NCBI RefSeq assembly: GCF_027596085.1
Contig: NC_072449.1
Coordinates: 21,450,334-21,514,333, forward strand
Direction of reading: 5' to 3'
DNA from: Anoplopoma fimbria
Taxonomy: Eukaryota; Chordata; Actinopteri; Perciformes; Anoplopomatidae
Length of the DNA stretch: 64,000 nt
Shown here: one piece after another, positions 44,467 to 56,752 of the stretch
Layout of the letters: the number at the start of each line of letters is the position of its first letter
Numbering within the stretch: the stretch's first letter is position 1
The notes under the pieces: model-generated
Seen by the model: only the letters and a program-made list of their open reading frames with translations
Told to the model about the DNA's origin: nothing
Databases searched by the model: none
Made by a program: the position numbers and the translations under genes

Positions 44467-47400
44467 ATGGGGGCATTTCTAGACACATTTTTGTTCTTGT
44501 ATATCTACCTTTTCTGGATTTTGTTCTCTTCCTCCTTTTTCATGTCAGAGTCTTCCTCTAATTTCTCCTCTTGCAAATTAAGGAGACAGTTTTATCTTAA
44601 TGGGGTGCACAAGCCTGGTGATGTGGTATTGGGTGGGCTGTTTCAGGTCCACTACACCTCTGTCTTCCCTGAGCTGTCGTTCACCTCAGAACCAAATCAG
44701 CTCAGCTGCCAGGGGTAAGTTTAACATTCATGTAGCAGAGAACATGCATTGGTGATTATGAATAATGAATTGCTTTTTAGTCATTAACCGTGACATTCTA
44801 TGTTTTAGCTTTATCACTGAAGGGTTCAGGCATGCCATGACCATGGCCTTTGCCATTGATGAAATCAACAAAAACTCCAATCTGCTACCTAATGTGACTC
44901 TGGGATACAGTATTTATGACAACTGTGCCACACTTGCAATTGGATTCAGTGCTGCATTGTTGCTGGCCAGTGGTCGAGAGGAGCAGTTTCTGCTCCAGGA
45001 GAAATGTTTGGGGACCCCTCCAGTCCTAGGGATTGTGGGTGATTCATTCTCAACATTTTCTATCGCAACCTCTGATGTGATTGGTTTATTCAATTTGCCC
45101 ATTGTAAGTTCACCTTTTTCAGTCATGAGTTTGTGGCGCTTTTGATGTGCCACATTTGAATGTATTTCGAAATGTAAAATGATAGTGATAGAGATAAACA
45201 TGAATTCTCAGCTCAAACTTCTCCAAAAAGACTTTAATTGAAAAGAAGTGATATTCATTTAGATTTGAAAAAAAGGGAATTGCTCAATAGGTGAAATCAT
45301 TTGAATGTTTCTACTGATTTGCATGAGAAGTAAAACCTGTGTGCATACTGTATGTTTCTTTATAGGTGAGTTACTATGCCACATGCTCTTGCCTGAGTGA
45401 TAGGCAAAGGTTTCCATCCTTCTTCAGAACGATCCCAAGTGATGCTTTCCAGGTGAAACTCTTGTCTAGAAATAACAAATGCAAAATATGCTTTAGTTGA
45501 AGTGTAATGAGCTTTAAAACATGTTCTGCCAATCAAATGCAATTATTGTCTTGTGAAGTAAAGTAGTGTATTTTCTTGTCCATCATTGTGGGAAATATAT
45601 GGATTTAAAAAAAAGAGTTTAATTAGATCAACTAAGGGGAATTGTATTGGGACTGCACTAATCACCCCTGCTTTCTATTGAATAAGGTGCGAGCTATGAT
45701 TCAGATTCTAAAACGCTTTGGATGGACTTGGGCTGGTCTGCTGGTCAGTGATGATGACTATGGACTCCATGTTGCCCGAACCTTCCAATCAGATTTGGCT
45801 CAGTCTGGTGGAGGTTGTCTAGCTTACTCAGAGATTTTGCCCTGGGGTGAACACCCAGCTGAACTAAAGAGGATTGTGGAAATAATGAAGAAATCAACAG
45901 CTCGTGTGGTCATTGTATTTGTACATCCGTTCCACATGACACAACTCATGGAAGAGGTATCTTATCTTCTCAACCTGGTCTCACTCCCAACTCGCAAAGT
46001 ACTGGCATTTGGTCAGTGCCCCTCTGCACCTGATAATGATGCATGGAGGCACCAATGAGCGTCTCTATGCAAGAACCAAGCTTTCAACTAATTCCAATGT
46101 AAACCGATCTGCTTCAACATTGGACCCTCAAAGCAGCTGATGTAGTATAATGTTAGTGATAGTCCACTGGGTCAAACGAATACAGATATTTTACCAAGAT
46201 GAACACTAAGTGTGTGCTGTGTGAAACAAAAATTCAACGTTGACTTTTTGTTTCACATCAGTCCCGTGACCCATTAGTACTTGTTTGTCACTTGAGTTGC
46301 TAGTCACGTAACTCGCTAGTAACATGACACGTTAATCACATGGTAGTCACTTGTGTTGTTAGCCAGTCAAGTTTACATCAATCACAAACTTTCCTAACCT
46401 AACTAAATTGCTTACCTAACTTCTGTGAAGAAGCAAGTTTGTTTTGAAAAACCGCTATGCCTGTACCGAGTGAAAAACTGCAATCCTTCCACGACATGAC
46501 AACCCAGAGCGTCATAGTTTGAAGCTTAGGGCCAATGAGCAATTATTTGACAAGGTGGGAGTGAGAACATGTTCATCTCTTTTTTAATTCAATCCTACAA
46601 ACTAGACTATATTGTTGTATGAAAATAAATCAATTTCATTAAATGAAATACACAGGTGATGAGGGAGAATGTGACAGGCCTTCAGTGGATTGCCAGTGAA
46701 GCCTGGTCAGCAGCTGCTGTGCTCCAGACCCCACGCCTCATGCCATACTTGGGTGGCACACTGGGCATTGCAATCCGGCGAGGAGATATACCAGGGCTCA
46801 GGGATTTTCTATTAAGAATACGTCCTGACCTAAATATAAGTAGTAGTAGTAATAATTATGGACATAGCATGGTAAGATTGTAACCTTACAATCAGATCTG
46901 TATTTACAATAATAATAGTGTAACTTCTGTTAAAACTTTGTTTAAAATACATTTCAGGTCTTGCAGTTTTGGGAGTACACGTTTGATTGTAGATTTGCAC
47001 CACCTCCATCAGGTTGGGTGGAGGCTGGGGGAGAACTATGTACTGGACAGGAAGATCTAAAGAGTGTGGGGATGAAGTTGTTGGATGTTTCTGATCTCAG
47101 GCCTGAATACAATATTTATAAGGCTGTGTATGCCCTGGCGTATGCCCTTGATGACATGCTGCAGTGCAAGCCAGGGAGAGGGCCTTACAGTGGGAACAGC
47201 TGTGGAACTTTGCAAACATTGGAGCCTTGGCAGGTGTGATATTAGTTTACTCTCAAGCAGTTCAGTTTTTAAAACAGACACTGCATTTTGAAATAAATTT
47301 TGTGGAAAAAAGAAATTATTCACTGTGCCATTAGTAGGCCAGTTGGCCCTCTTGATTGTCTTTGAGTGGAAGACAAAATCCTCCAAGAAGTTGCAAGACA

Positions 47401-49133
47401 AGATAAAATTCCCTTTATTTCCTGTGTCAAACATACTTAATCAATGGCAACAGTAGTTGATCACACTGCACAGTTTTTGAAAGCTTGCATGACTTAATCC
47501 ACAATCTATTGCACAGAACATCTGAAAGCATATGCACAATCAACAACAGTTTATTTTATTTTTGTCTCCCCTTTTTTGTTTAAATTGTACCCCATTTAAA
47601 GCTAATGCATTACTTGGAAAAGGTCAACTTCACCACATCATTTGGTGATCAAGTTTCCTTTGATGAAAATGGTGATGCCTTGCCAATATATGATGTCATG
47701 AACTGGATTTGGCTCCCTGATGGAAGAACTAAAATCCAGAATGTGGGGCTCGTTAAGAAGTTGGCCTCCAAAGATGAAGAACTCACACTTGATGAAGACA
47801 AAATCTTCTGGAACTTTGACTCCAAACAGGTTACACCTTTATTGTTGTTTTTACTTTAGTACTGCATGTCACACAATAACAGCATCAAACAGCTTAGAAT
47901 AACTGTTATATCACTCTTACAATCCCTTCAGTCACCCGTGTCAGTGTGCAGTGAGAGCTGTCCTCCAGGTACCCGCATGGCCAGAAAAAAGGGGCAGCCT
48001 TTTTGCTGTTTCGACTGTGTACCATGTTCTGAGGGAAAGTTCAGCAATGACACAGGCTGGTATTATTATAAAACCATATGTTAAATAATTGAAAATGAAT
48101 TTGTTTTTGTGAATCTTGCACTTATTGGTGCCCAGGCAATGCACACCCAACATAAGTGTCAGTGTTCACACGTAAAAGAGACAATGTCCATGATGCTCTG
48201 TTCCCGTGTTTTCATATAGACTCCATGGAGTGCACCAGCTGTCCCGAGGATTTCTGGTCCAGCCCTCAGCGTGACCATTGTGTTCTTAAGAAAACAGAGT
48301 TTCTCTCCTACCATGAGCCTCTGGGTATCTGTCTGACAACCACCTCATTGTTGGGCACATTTATCTGTGCTGTTGTCCTGGGGATCTTCACCTATCATCG
48401 CAGTACACCCATGGTACGCGCCAACAATTCAGAACTAAGTTTCTTGCTCTTGGTTTCACTTAAATCATGTTTCCTTTGTTCACTACTGTTTATCGGCCGT
48501 CCCAGGCTGTGGACATGCCAACTGAGACATGCAGCATTCGGGATCAGCTTTGTACTTTGTGTCTCATGTATCCTGGTGAAAACCATGGTGGTTCTGGCTG
48601 TGTTCAAGGCCTCCAAGCCAGGAGGTGGTGCCAGTCTGAAGTGGTTTGGTGCTGTGCAGCAGAGAGGGACAGTCATGGTTCTTACTTCTATTCAGGCAGC
48701 AATCTGCACTGCTTGGATTGTGTCTGCTTCACCAGCTCCCCATAAAAACACTCAATACCAAAATGACAAGATACTTTATGAGTGTGTAGTTGGGTCTACG
48801 GTTGGTTTTGCAGTGCTACTGGGCTACATTGGCTTACTGGCTATCCTCAGCTTCCTGTTAGCATTTATGGCTAGAAATCTTCCAGACAACTTCAATGAGG
48901 CCAAACTCATCACTTTCAGCATGCTGATCTTCTGTGCTGTATGGGTGGCCTTTGTGCCTGCTTATATAAACTCTCCAGGCAAATATGCAGATGCAGTGGA
49001 AGTATTTGCCATCCTGGCCTCCAGTTTTGGTCTCTTGTTGGCACTGTTTGGACCCAAATGTTATATAATTCTGCTGAGACCAGAAAGGAACACAAAGAAA
49101 GCAATCATGGGGCGAGGTGAATGTATCAAATAA
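44467..49133 (+). CDS. V2R/OlfC-type class C GPCR R3
   Basis: Close paralogue of R2. Exons 44467-44714, 44809-45103, 45366-45452, 45687-45956, 46656-46871, 46958-47233, 47602-47829, 47932-48055, 48220-49133; every exon has the same length as in R2, giving 885 residues with no stop or frameshift. Signal peptide [14 protein letters not shown]; flytrap motifs [27 protein letters not shown]; cysteine-rich exon [16 protein letters not shown] and [11 protein letters not shown]; 7TM exon ending [12 protein letters not shown]. As in R2, the in-frame donor of exon 8 is GC (48056-48057). Differences from R2 are scattered substitutions, many in the flytrap domain. Expected to act at the plasma membrane of olfactory neurons, probably with G-alpha-o or G-alpha-i type coupling as known for the family. 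Confidence 0.87.
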
Positions 49134-50171
49134 TCCTATCCACTTGAAGCAATACATAATTAATAAAAAAAATTAAAAAATGTGATCTTACATTATTATT
49201 GTTGTTTTTCTATGATCTTTTTATTTCTCTACAATTCACTGATCTAGTCTTATGAGCAAAATGGCAAAACTAAAATAACTAAATAACCATAACCTCCTCA
49301 CACTCTAATTAGCAAAAACTGATCAATTGAACTAATTATTTAAAAAAAACAATCAAAATGGCTGTTGGGAATTTGGAAGTTCGTTTGTATAGATGCAGCA
49401 ATGTCAAATTTATAAATCATCATTAAAAAGGAACATAATCCTGGATCAAACAAATCAAAATTACAATACCACCTTCATTTTCTAAATACTGAGATGAACT
49501 GCATAGGAAAAAAACAGAAGAGAGTTTAAATAAAAAGGATTTTTGAAGACAAAGCCTATCAGTTCTGGAAATGACAAATATGCAATGGCCAGTTATCATT
49601 CATTAACTTTTTTGTGTTTTTGTATTCAATGTTCTAATTAAGCCGGCATGAAAAATAAGATCTGGTTCCAAGTACCATAATTGTAATTAAACATGCTAGC
49701 TGTAACATTTCCCATCAGTAGTTTATGCCAGAGTCTATCAAAGTTTGCTTATTGTTGGGTTTCCAATATGAATCAAAACATGTTTTTCTCCTCGGACCGA
49801 CTTCACAAGGGTTTAATTCCGCCAGTAATTTTATGAAAAAGAGTGGAAATGCTTTTAGTTTTTTACTGATATGCCACCTAAAGATGATGCTTTCTTGCCT
49901 TTCAGGTAAATAAGGAATCACCCATACAGATTTCATGCCTGTAATCATAGAAGTACAATTACCAAATCTATAACATTGCAAATTGAACAGACTAATGTGG
50001 AAATACATCTCTTCCACAATTTTCTGTAGAACTGATTATATCTAAGACCTGCCAAGTCACTACGGGTGCCAGCCAGATACATCACCCTCTATCAAACAGA
50101 CGCAGTGCAAATGCGGATGAATTATTTCACCAAATATCTTGGTATGCTGCTACCATCTAGTGGACATCCAC
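49134..50171 (+). other. 3' flank of R3
   Basis: AT-rich, noncoding, the same flank as after R2 and R4. No gene seen; the transition to gypsy-derived sequence is between about 50040 and 50170. Confidence 0.6.
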
Positions 50172-50482
50172 ATACATATCCATGGGAGAAACCCGTTGTT
50201 GAGTTTAATTTGGTTTGCTTGTCACAGACAAATTTGGGATTGATGAGCTCCGCAGTCTCTTTGGTGGACGGGAGCTTGGGCAGAGGGATGAAGTGTGCCA
50301 GCTTACTGAACCTATCCACCACTCTGTCAGGGTCAGGGACTTGAAGGATCGGTGCAGAGGTGAACCTGGACATGAGGGCCTGAAGGCCTCCTCAGCTGCC
50401 GGGGTCCAACAGAAGGAGACCTTGGAGGAGGTGAGGGCTGTGAGAGGAGAGACAACCGAGCTGTAGTTCCTGATGAACTTCC
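50172..50482 (-). mobile_element. Gypsy pol fragment: RT end joined to integrase core
   Basis: The minus strand reads RT/RNase H connection ([40 protein letters not shown]) and then jumps to the integrase core ([26 protein letters not shown]), with RNase H and the integrase N-terminus deleted. It continues element B across the inserted LTR element: FANFYR at about 52405 on one side, RKFIRNY here. Confidence 0.85.
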
Positions 50483-52403
50483 TGTAGCAAGGTTGGAGGC
50501 CTGATGTGACTAATAACTGGAGACTCCTTTGTTTTTTCCCCGAGACATTCCCCACCCCCTCTCTGGTATTTCATCTCTACAGAGGAGGTTTCAATACACT
50601 TTTGCAGAGACACTCTATAAAGGCGTCAGGTCTGACACTCCACAGGCTGAGAGGAAGATCTCAAGTCAAGATATGAAGTTAGTCCGGGAAATCTGAACCA
50701 ATGCATAACCTTCTTCCTCTCCTCCCACTCCCTGTTATCTGGCAACTGGCCATCCGGCTTTCAACAGGTCACACCATAAAATACTGGGGTCAAGGGAACA
50801 GGAACCAACTGAGTATCTTACAAGTATTCTCTGTAGCTCTGTATAACACTATATAAGTCTTTAGAGTATTCAATAACCCCACTTAGTTTATGTCACATTT
50901 GATTTCAGGAAGATACGTCTTTCTACCGTAGTTATGACGTGGGAAACAGAGTTAAAACCATTTCATATTTTTCAAACCAGACTCATCATGTGACCATACT
51001 GCCATCCAGTGGTCAATTGTTGATAACACAAATATGTGTCAAAGTGACGAGATGATGTGACAGCGTTAAGGTGACAGTAAATATTAACTATAGTTATAAA
51101 ATGTTTACATGCTAGTAAGTCACATGACCGATGCACATTTCTGATGCGCATAATCTTTGTTAAATCCTGTGTATTAAGTGTATGTAACTGAAATTCCATT
51201 TCTGTATCTATATCCAAGTGTGTAAGGTTTATTAAGCTCAAAGTGAAGAAAAGTATGTGGTTTATTTGTTTAAAATGTTAGAGCAATTAATTTACTAAGC
51301 AAGAGCATGTCAACATTAGGAGACAAAGGAACCTAAAAAATCGTGGCAAAACAGGGTCGTAATACAGGCTGCACCCTACGATTTGGAAGCCCTCCTGCAT
51401 AGATAAAACAGGGAGTTTTCCTTTGTCCGCTCTCTTATCTTTTTCGTCCTTGTTGGTGTGTGTCTTGTTAAGTGTCACAGAGCTATATACCCGCTCCGGT
51501 TATTTTATTTTAGAACAGCAGTTTTTGTCAGAGCTTTTTCTTCTCAACTCCTTTTAGCATCTTATTTTCCTTTTAAGCAAGCATTTTTTTTGTTTTAGTG
51601 TACGTCTGTTGACCTCGTGCGATATCAACTTTAATTGTTATCGTTTAGGCCAAACAAGATTAGTTTGAGTTTATCAACGAGTCGCCTCAGTTATAAAATT
51701 ACTCAGAGCAAAAACCCGCTCATAACACCGCACCGGATCCAACGCCCGCCTTGAAGCAAGTCACGAAGAGCCCGGAGACTGAGATTCGATTTCCAATCCA
51801 CTTTGCCACCGCAGTGTGTGAAATTCAAAGACTCTTTGCCAGCTCACTCGATGAGTTTTCCGAAGATAGCTGAGAATCATGGCTTCCCCAACTCATCAAC
51901 CGGCATCCGTCGCTTCACCATCGGAGGACAACATCCGCGAGGACGGTCGTGAGCCGACTCAGAGGACCGCAGAAACAGCTGGCTGGAACTACGCAAAAAG
52001 GCATCTGGTGTCGGGTAAATGCTCTGAATGATAATAATTTAGATTGATAGGATAGAGTAGAAATAGGGTTATAAGAAAATCACTCTTTCCTTCACTATTT
52101 GAATCATCTGTCTGTGTTATTTGGAATCAACTCATTCATCATTTGTATTCTTGTTTAATTATTAATCTTGTTGTCTATTCACTTAATTATATTAGAAATA
52201 AATCACCCATTTATCGCCAAGTCGTTGTCTGTCATATTATTTCAAAGTGGGAACTATGAGGTCACTGAAATATTGAGACTGGATAATTTGTTGCCAAATT
52301 ATTGGTTGTATTTTCATTATTTTCCTCTATTCAGAGGTGATGCCCCGCAAGTTTTAACGTAAGCAATATTTACATTTTAACACAGTTATTAATAATCGCT
52401 ACA
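50483..52403 (+). mobile_element. 1.9-kb LTR-like element inserted in gypsy pol
   Basis: Begins TGTAGC (50483) and ends GCTACA (52398-52403): 6-bp terminal inverted repeats starting TG and ending CA, with ttcc before and ctcc after, a probable 4-bp target duplication with one change. Splits a gypsy RT frame exactly between FYR and KFIRNY. Inside are 'gagctatatacccgc' (TATA-like, about 51483), a short frame starting MASPTHQPASVASPSED at 51879 that stops after about 50 codons, and AATAAA near 52195. No pol seen; could be a long solo LTR or a non-autonomous element. Confidence 0.7.
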
Positions 52404-53110
<707 letters not shown>

Positions 53111-55069
53111 GTCACGGGTGTGGTGTGGACCCAAGAGCAGTACGACTGAGTAAATTACAGAAGCTTTATTGACAGCTGGGCACACAGCAAGGTCTGTCGG
53201 ACCTGGGGCTCTGGCAGCAAGGCGGGAACAGGAGCAGGGGGACGCTGCGACCCAGCGGGAACAGAAGCAGGGGGACGCTGCGACCCAGCGGCAACAAGAG
53301 CAGGGGGATGCTGAGGCCCAGCGGAAGCAGGGGGACACTGCAGCCCAGCACAAGCAAGTGGACGCTGCGGCTCAGCTGAAGCAGGTGGACGCTGCGCCCC
53401 AGCGGAAGCAGGTGGACGCTGCGCCCCAGCGGAAGCAGGTGGACGCTGCGACCCAGCGGGAACAGGAGCAGGGGGACGCTGCGACCCAGACGAAGCAGGG
53501 GGATGCTGAGACCCAGCGGAAGCAGGTGGACGCTGCTGCCCAGATGGGACTGGAGTTGGCCGGAGCGCCGACGGGACGGGCGGTGTAGGAGTTGGCCGGA
53601 GCGCCGATGGGTCAGGAGGTGCAGGAGTTGGCCGGAGCACCGACGGGTCAGGAGGTGCAGGAGTCGGCCGGAAAGTCGACAGGACAGGCTGACGGACAGG
53701 CTGAGCGAAGGTCTGAGAAATGGCTGTCGTGAGCTGCTGAACCTGGTTGATCAAGGCAGTCAAGGTCTGGTTCCGGCTCGCACGGGCGTGGCGAACCTGG
53801 GTCTCCCGGTGTATATTCCAGATGGGAAAGCGCCAAGCCGTCGGGGAAGCCGGCAGGGGGTCAGGCAGACTGAAACCAGAGGAAGCGGAGGCTAAACTCG
53901 TGGTCGGGGACAGTAGGCTAAGGCGGCCAACCAAGGCAAAGGCAAGGTAGGAATCTGGTGGTCGGGGACAGAAGGCTGAGTCGTTGACCGGGGCACAGGC
54001 AAGGCAGGGAAGTCCACTGCGGCCCAGTGGAAGCAGGTGGACGCTACGATCCAGCGGGAATAGGAGCAGGGGGACGCTGCGACCCAGCGGGAACAGGAGC
54101 AGTGGGATGCTGCGACCCAGTCGAAGCAGGGGGATGCTGAGGCCCAGCGGAAGCAGGTGGACGCTGCTGCTCAGACAGGACGGGACCCGTTGAAGGCTGC
54201 GGCCCAGCCGGGACTGGAGTTGGCCGGAGCGCCGACGGGACGGGCGGTGCAGGAGTTGGCCAGAGCGCCGACAGGTCAGGAGGTGCAGGAGTCGGCCGAG
54301 GCACCGACGGGTCAGGAGGTGCAGGAGTCAGCCGGAAAGTCGACGGGACAGGATGACGGACAGGCTGAGCGAAGGTCTGACAAATGACGTGAGCTGCTGA
54401 ACCTGGTTGATCAAGGCAGTCAAGGTCTGGTTGCGACTCGCACGGGCATGGCGAACCTGAGTCTCCCGGTGTATATTCCAGATGGGAAAGCGCCGAGCCG
54501 TCGGGGAAGCCGAAAAAAGCCGTATTAGAAATAAATTACCCATTTATCGTCAAGTCGTTGTCTGTCCTATTATTTCAAAGTGGGAACTATAGATCAATGA
54601 ACTCGGTACTTAGGCCAGAGATATTGAGACTGAATAATTTGTTACCAAATTATTGAATTTATTTTTGTTATTTTCCTCCGTAAGGAGGTTGTGCCCCAAA
54701 CATTTTACGAGTGCAATATTTAATTTTTAAGGTAGTAAACAAACGCTACAGGAGTCAAGCCGGGGAACTGCCAAGCAGCCACGGGAACAGGCAGAAATAA
54801 ACCAGGAGGAGCAGAGGCAAAACCCATGGTCGGGGACGGAAGGCTGAGATGTTTACCGGGGCAGAGACGAGGCAGAAGAGTCCAAGACAAGCAAGGTCGG
54901 TAACGGGAGATCAGTCCGAGGGTAAACGCTGGAAGGTCATGCATAATGCAGAGAACGATCTGGCAATGAGTGTGTGTGTGACTGGAGCTTATATACTGGG
55001 TTGATACTGAACAGATGCAGCTGTGTGGGCAGGTGAGTGTGGTTGAGCTGATGAGGTGGGAGTGGAAAT
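53111..55069 (-). mobile_element. Gypsy LTR/gag mosaic with 24-bp minisatellite, copy B
   Basis: LTR 3' end at 53111; minisatellite arrays at about 53190-53540 and 54020-54180; proline-rich and gag-start segments; LTR parts at 53810-54010 and 54750-55060 (TATATAAG near 54990). The minus frame 53934-53155 is open for 259 codons because the repeat length is a multiple of three: degenerate QRPPASAG octapeptides preceded by an LTR/gag part. Not considered a gene. Confidence 0.65.
53190..53560. repeat. 24-bp minisatellite
   Basis: About 14 degenerate copies of cagcggaagcaggtggacgctgcg-type units (24 bp; variants with inserted 'aacaggagca'). Related arrays at 36418-36538 (inverted), 36710-36870, 41240-41580 and 54020-54180. 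Confidence 0.85.
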
Positions 55070-55799
55070 TTTCTTTACGTTGTATATTTTCTTTTTTCTT
55101 TTTTAAGTTGGCAATCCAACATTTTCTTTAAAACTCTTCCATTTTATGTTAGCAAAATGTTTTATGTTTTTGTCTATGCCTAAGTGCTTGCATGAATGCA
55201 AACAAACTGCCACCCAGACAAAATCAAATCTGTTTGTATTTTTGGTAAGGGATTAACTGAGTAACTGGGCAACAACAAAACATCTAGTGAGGTAACCTGT
55301 CTTGCATCCTCATGTATGCATATCTGCTATCTACTTCACCGAATTCCCAAACTCAAGGTTCCACACAGGTATAACATTTAATGGCTCACTCTGCTACTAC
55401 CACGTAGTGGACATTTTAGCCAGACTGAGGGAATATATGACAGTGAATTGGACTGAACACTAATGTTAAGCATTTATAAAAAAATAAAAAATAAAATAAC
55501 GTTCTTAAAAAAATAAACCTTCTGTCTTATACTCAATAACTTTCGACCAGAAACACAACTTTATCATTATACCTGTTCAAATAACTGGCAAATATTAACA
55601 AAATGTTTTTTTCTGTTTTTTTCAGTTTTCTCTTTTGTGTCTACCAGATCTTGCTGTTCTCTTTTTTTTCCTCTCTATGTCTTCCTCTCTTTCCTCATCT
55701 TGTTATTTACTGAGAGATTTGCTAATATGTGCTCAAATGTGTATCATGTATATTGGTCATAATCAGATATTGATATATTTTAAATTTTAAAAGCAGCTG

Positions 55800-56600
55800 T
55801 AACATCTTATTACAGGATGCCCTTGATGACATGCTGCAGTGCAAGCCTTACACTGGGAACAGCTGTGGAACTTTGCAAAGACTGGAGCCATGGCAGGTGG
55901 GATATCAGTTTACACTCCACCTTACGTTTCTAAATACAGCTGCTACACCTTAAGGTACAAACTTAACATAGTTTAACAGTGGGAATAATATTCGAAAATA
56001 TGAATTATTGGCTGCATTGAAGCAGCCGACATTTTGACTCCAGGACCCAGTGACATCATTAACTACACCTATCAGGCCAGGTGTGGTTAGAGATAAAACA
56101 GACTTGAAACTTGAAAGGGCAGCAAAACATTGCTTTTCAGCCTGGTGTTAGCCTACAACTGATAATTACAGCAACATCAAATCAAGTGATGCCTTGCCAA
56201 TATATGATGTCATGAACTGGCTGTGGCTCCCTGATGGAGGGACACTGATTCAGAATGTGGGTGAGGTTAAAGAGTCAGCCAAAGGTTAAGAACTCACGAT
56301 TTATGAAGACAAAATCTTTTAGTATTTTGAATCCTAAAAGGTAAATTCTGCTTATTAAAGTTATTGTTTTTTCCCAATAATGTTTCAAATAACAGCATCA
56401 AAAGGTGTAGATCATTGATGACTTCCAGTCTGTACAGCCACCCCAGTCACTCGCTTGACCAGAAAGAAGGGGCAACTTGTGTGCTGTTTTGACTGCATCC
56501 CTTGTTCTGAGGCCCTCAGCATGACCATTGTGATCTTAAGAAAACAGAGTTTCTCTCCTACCATTACCCTCTGGGTATCTGTTCAATGTCTGTATATCTA
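55800..56600 (+). pseudogene. Shortened R1-type receptor remnant upstream of R4
   Basis: Retains the end of exon 6 (55818-55896; ALDDMLQCK, then a 12-nt deletion), part of exon 7 (about 56188-56340, stop) and the exon 8/exon 9 fusion (about 56440-56590). Slightly more complete than the copy before R3. Confidence 0.8.
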
Positions 56601-56702
56601 ATTTGATATGAGTTTGTCCTGCCTCCCACATGACTGCCTGTGCGCTGATGGGTGGTGTGACACTATGACCAACACCACCAAAGGTGACGACACAGACCTG
56701 CA

Positions 56703-56710
56703 TATAAAAG
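56703..56710 (+). promoter_or_regulatory. TATA box of R4
   Basis: TATAAAAG 50 bp before the ATG at 56753. Confidence 0.5.
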
Positions 56711-56752
56711 TAAGCAATTGTTCATGTAGCTCAGAAAGTGAGGAGGGCAGAT

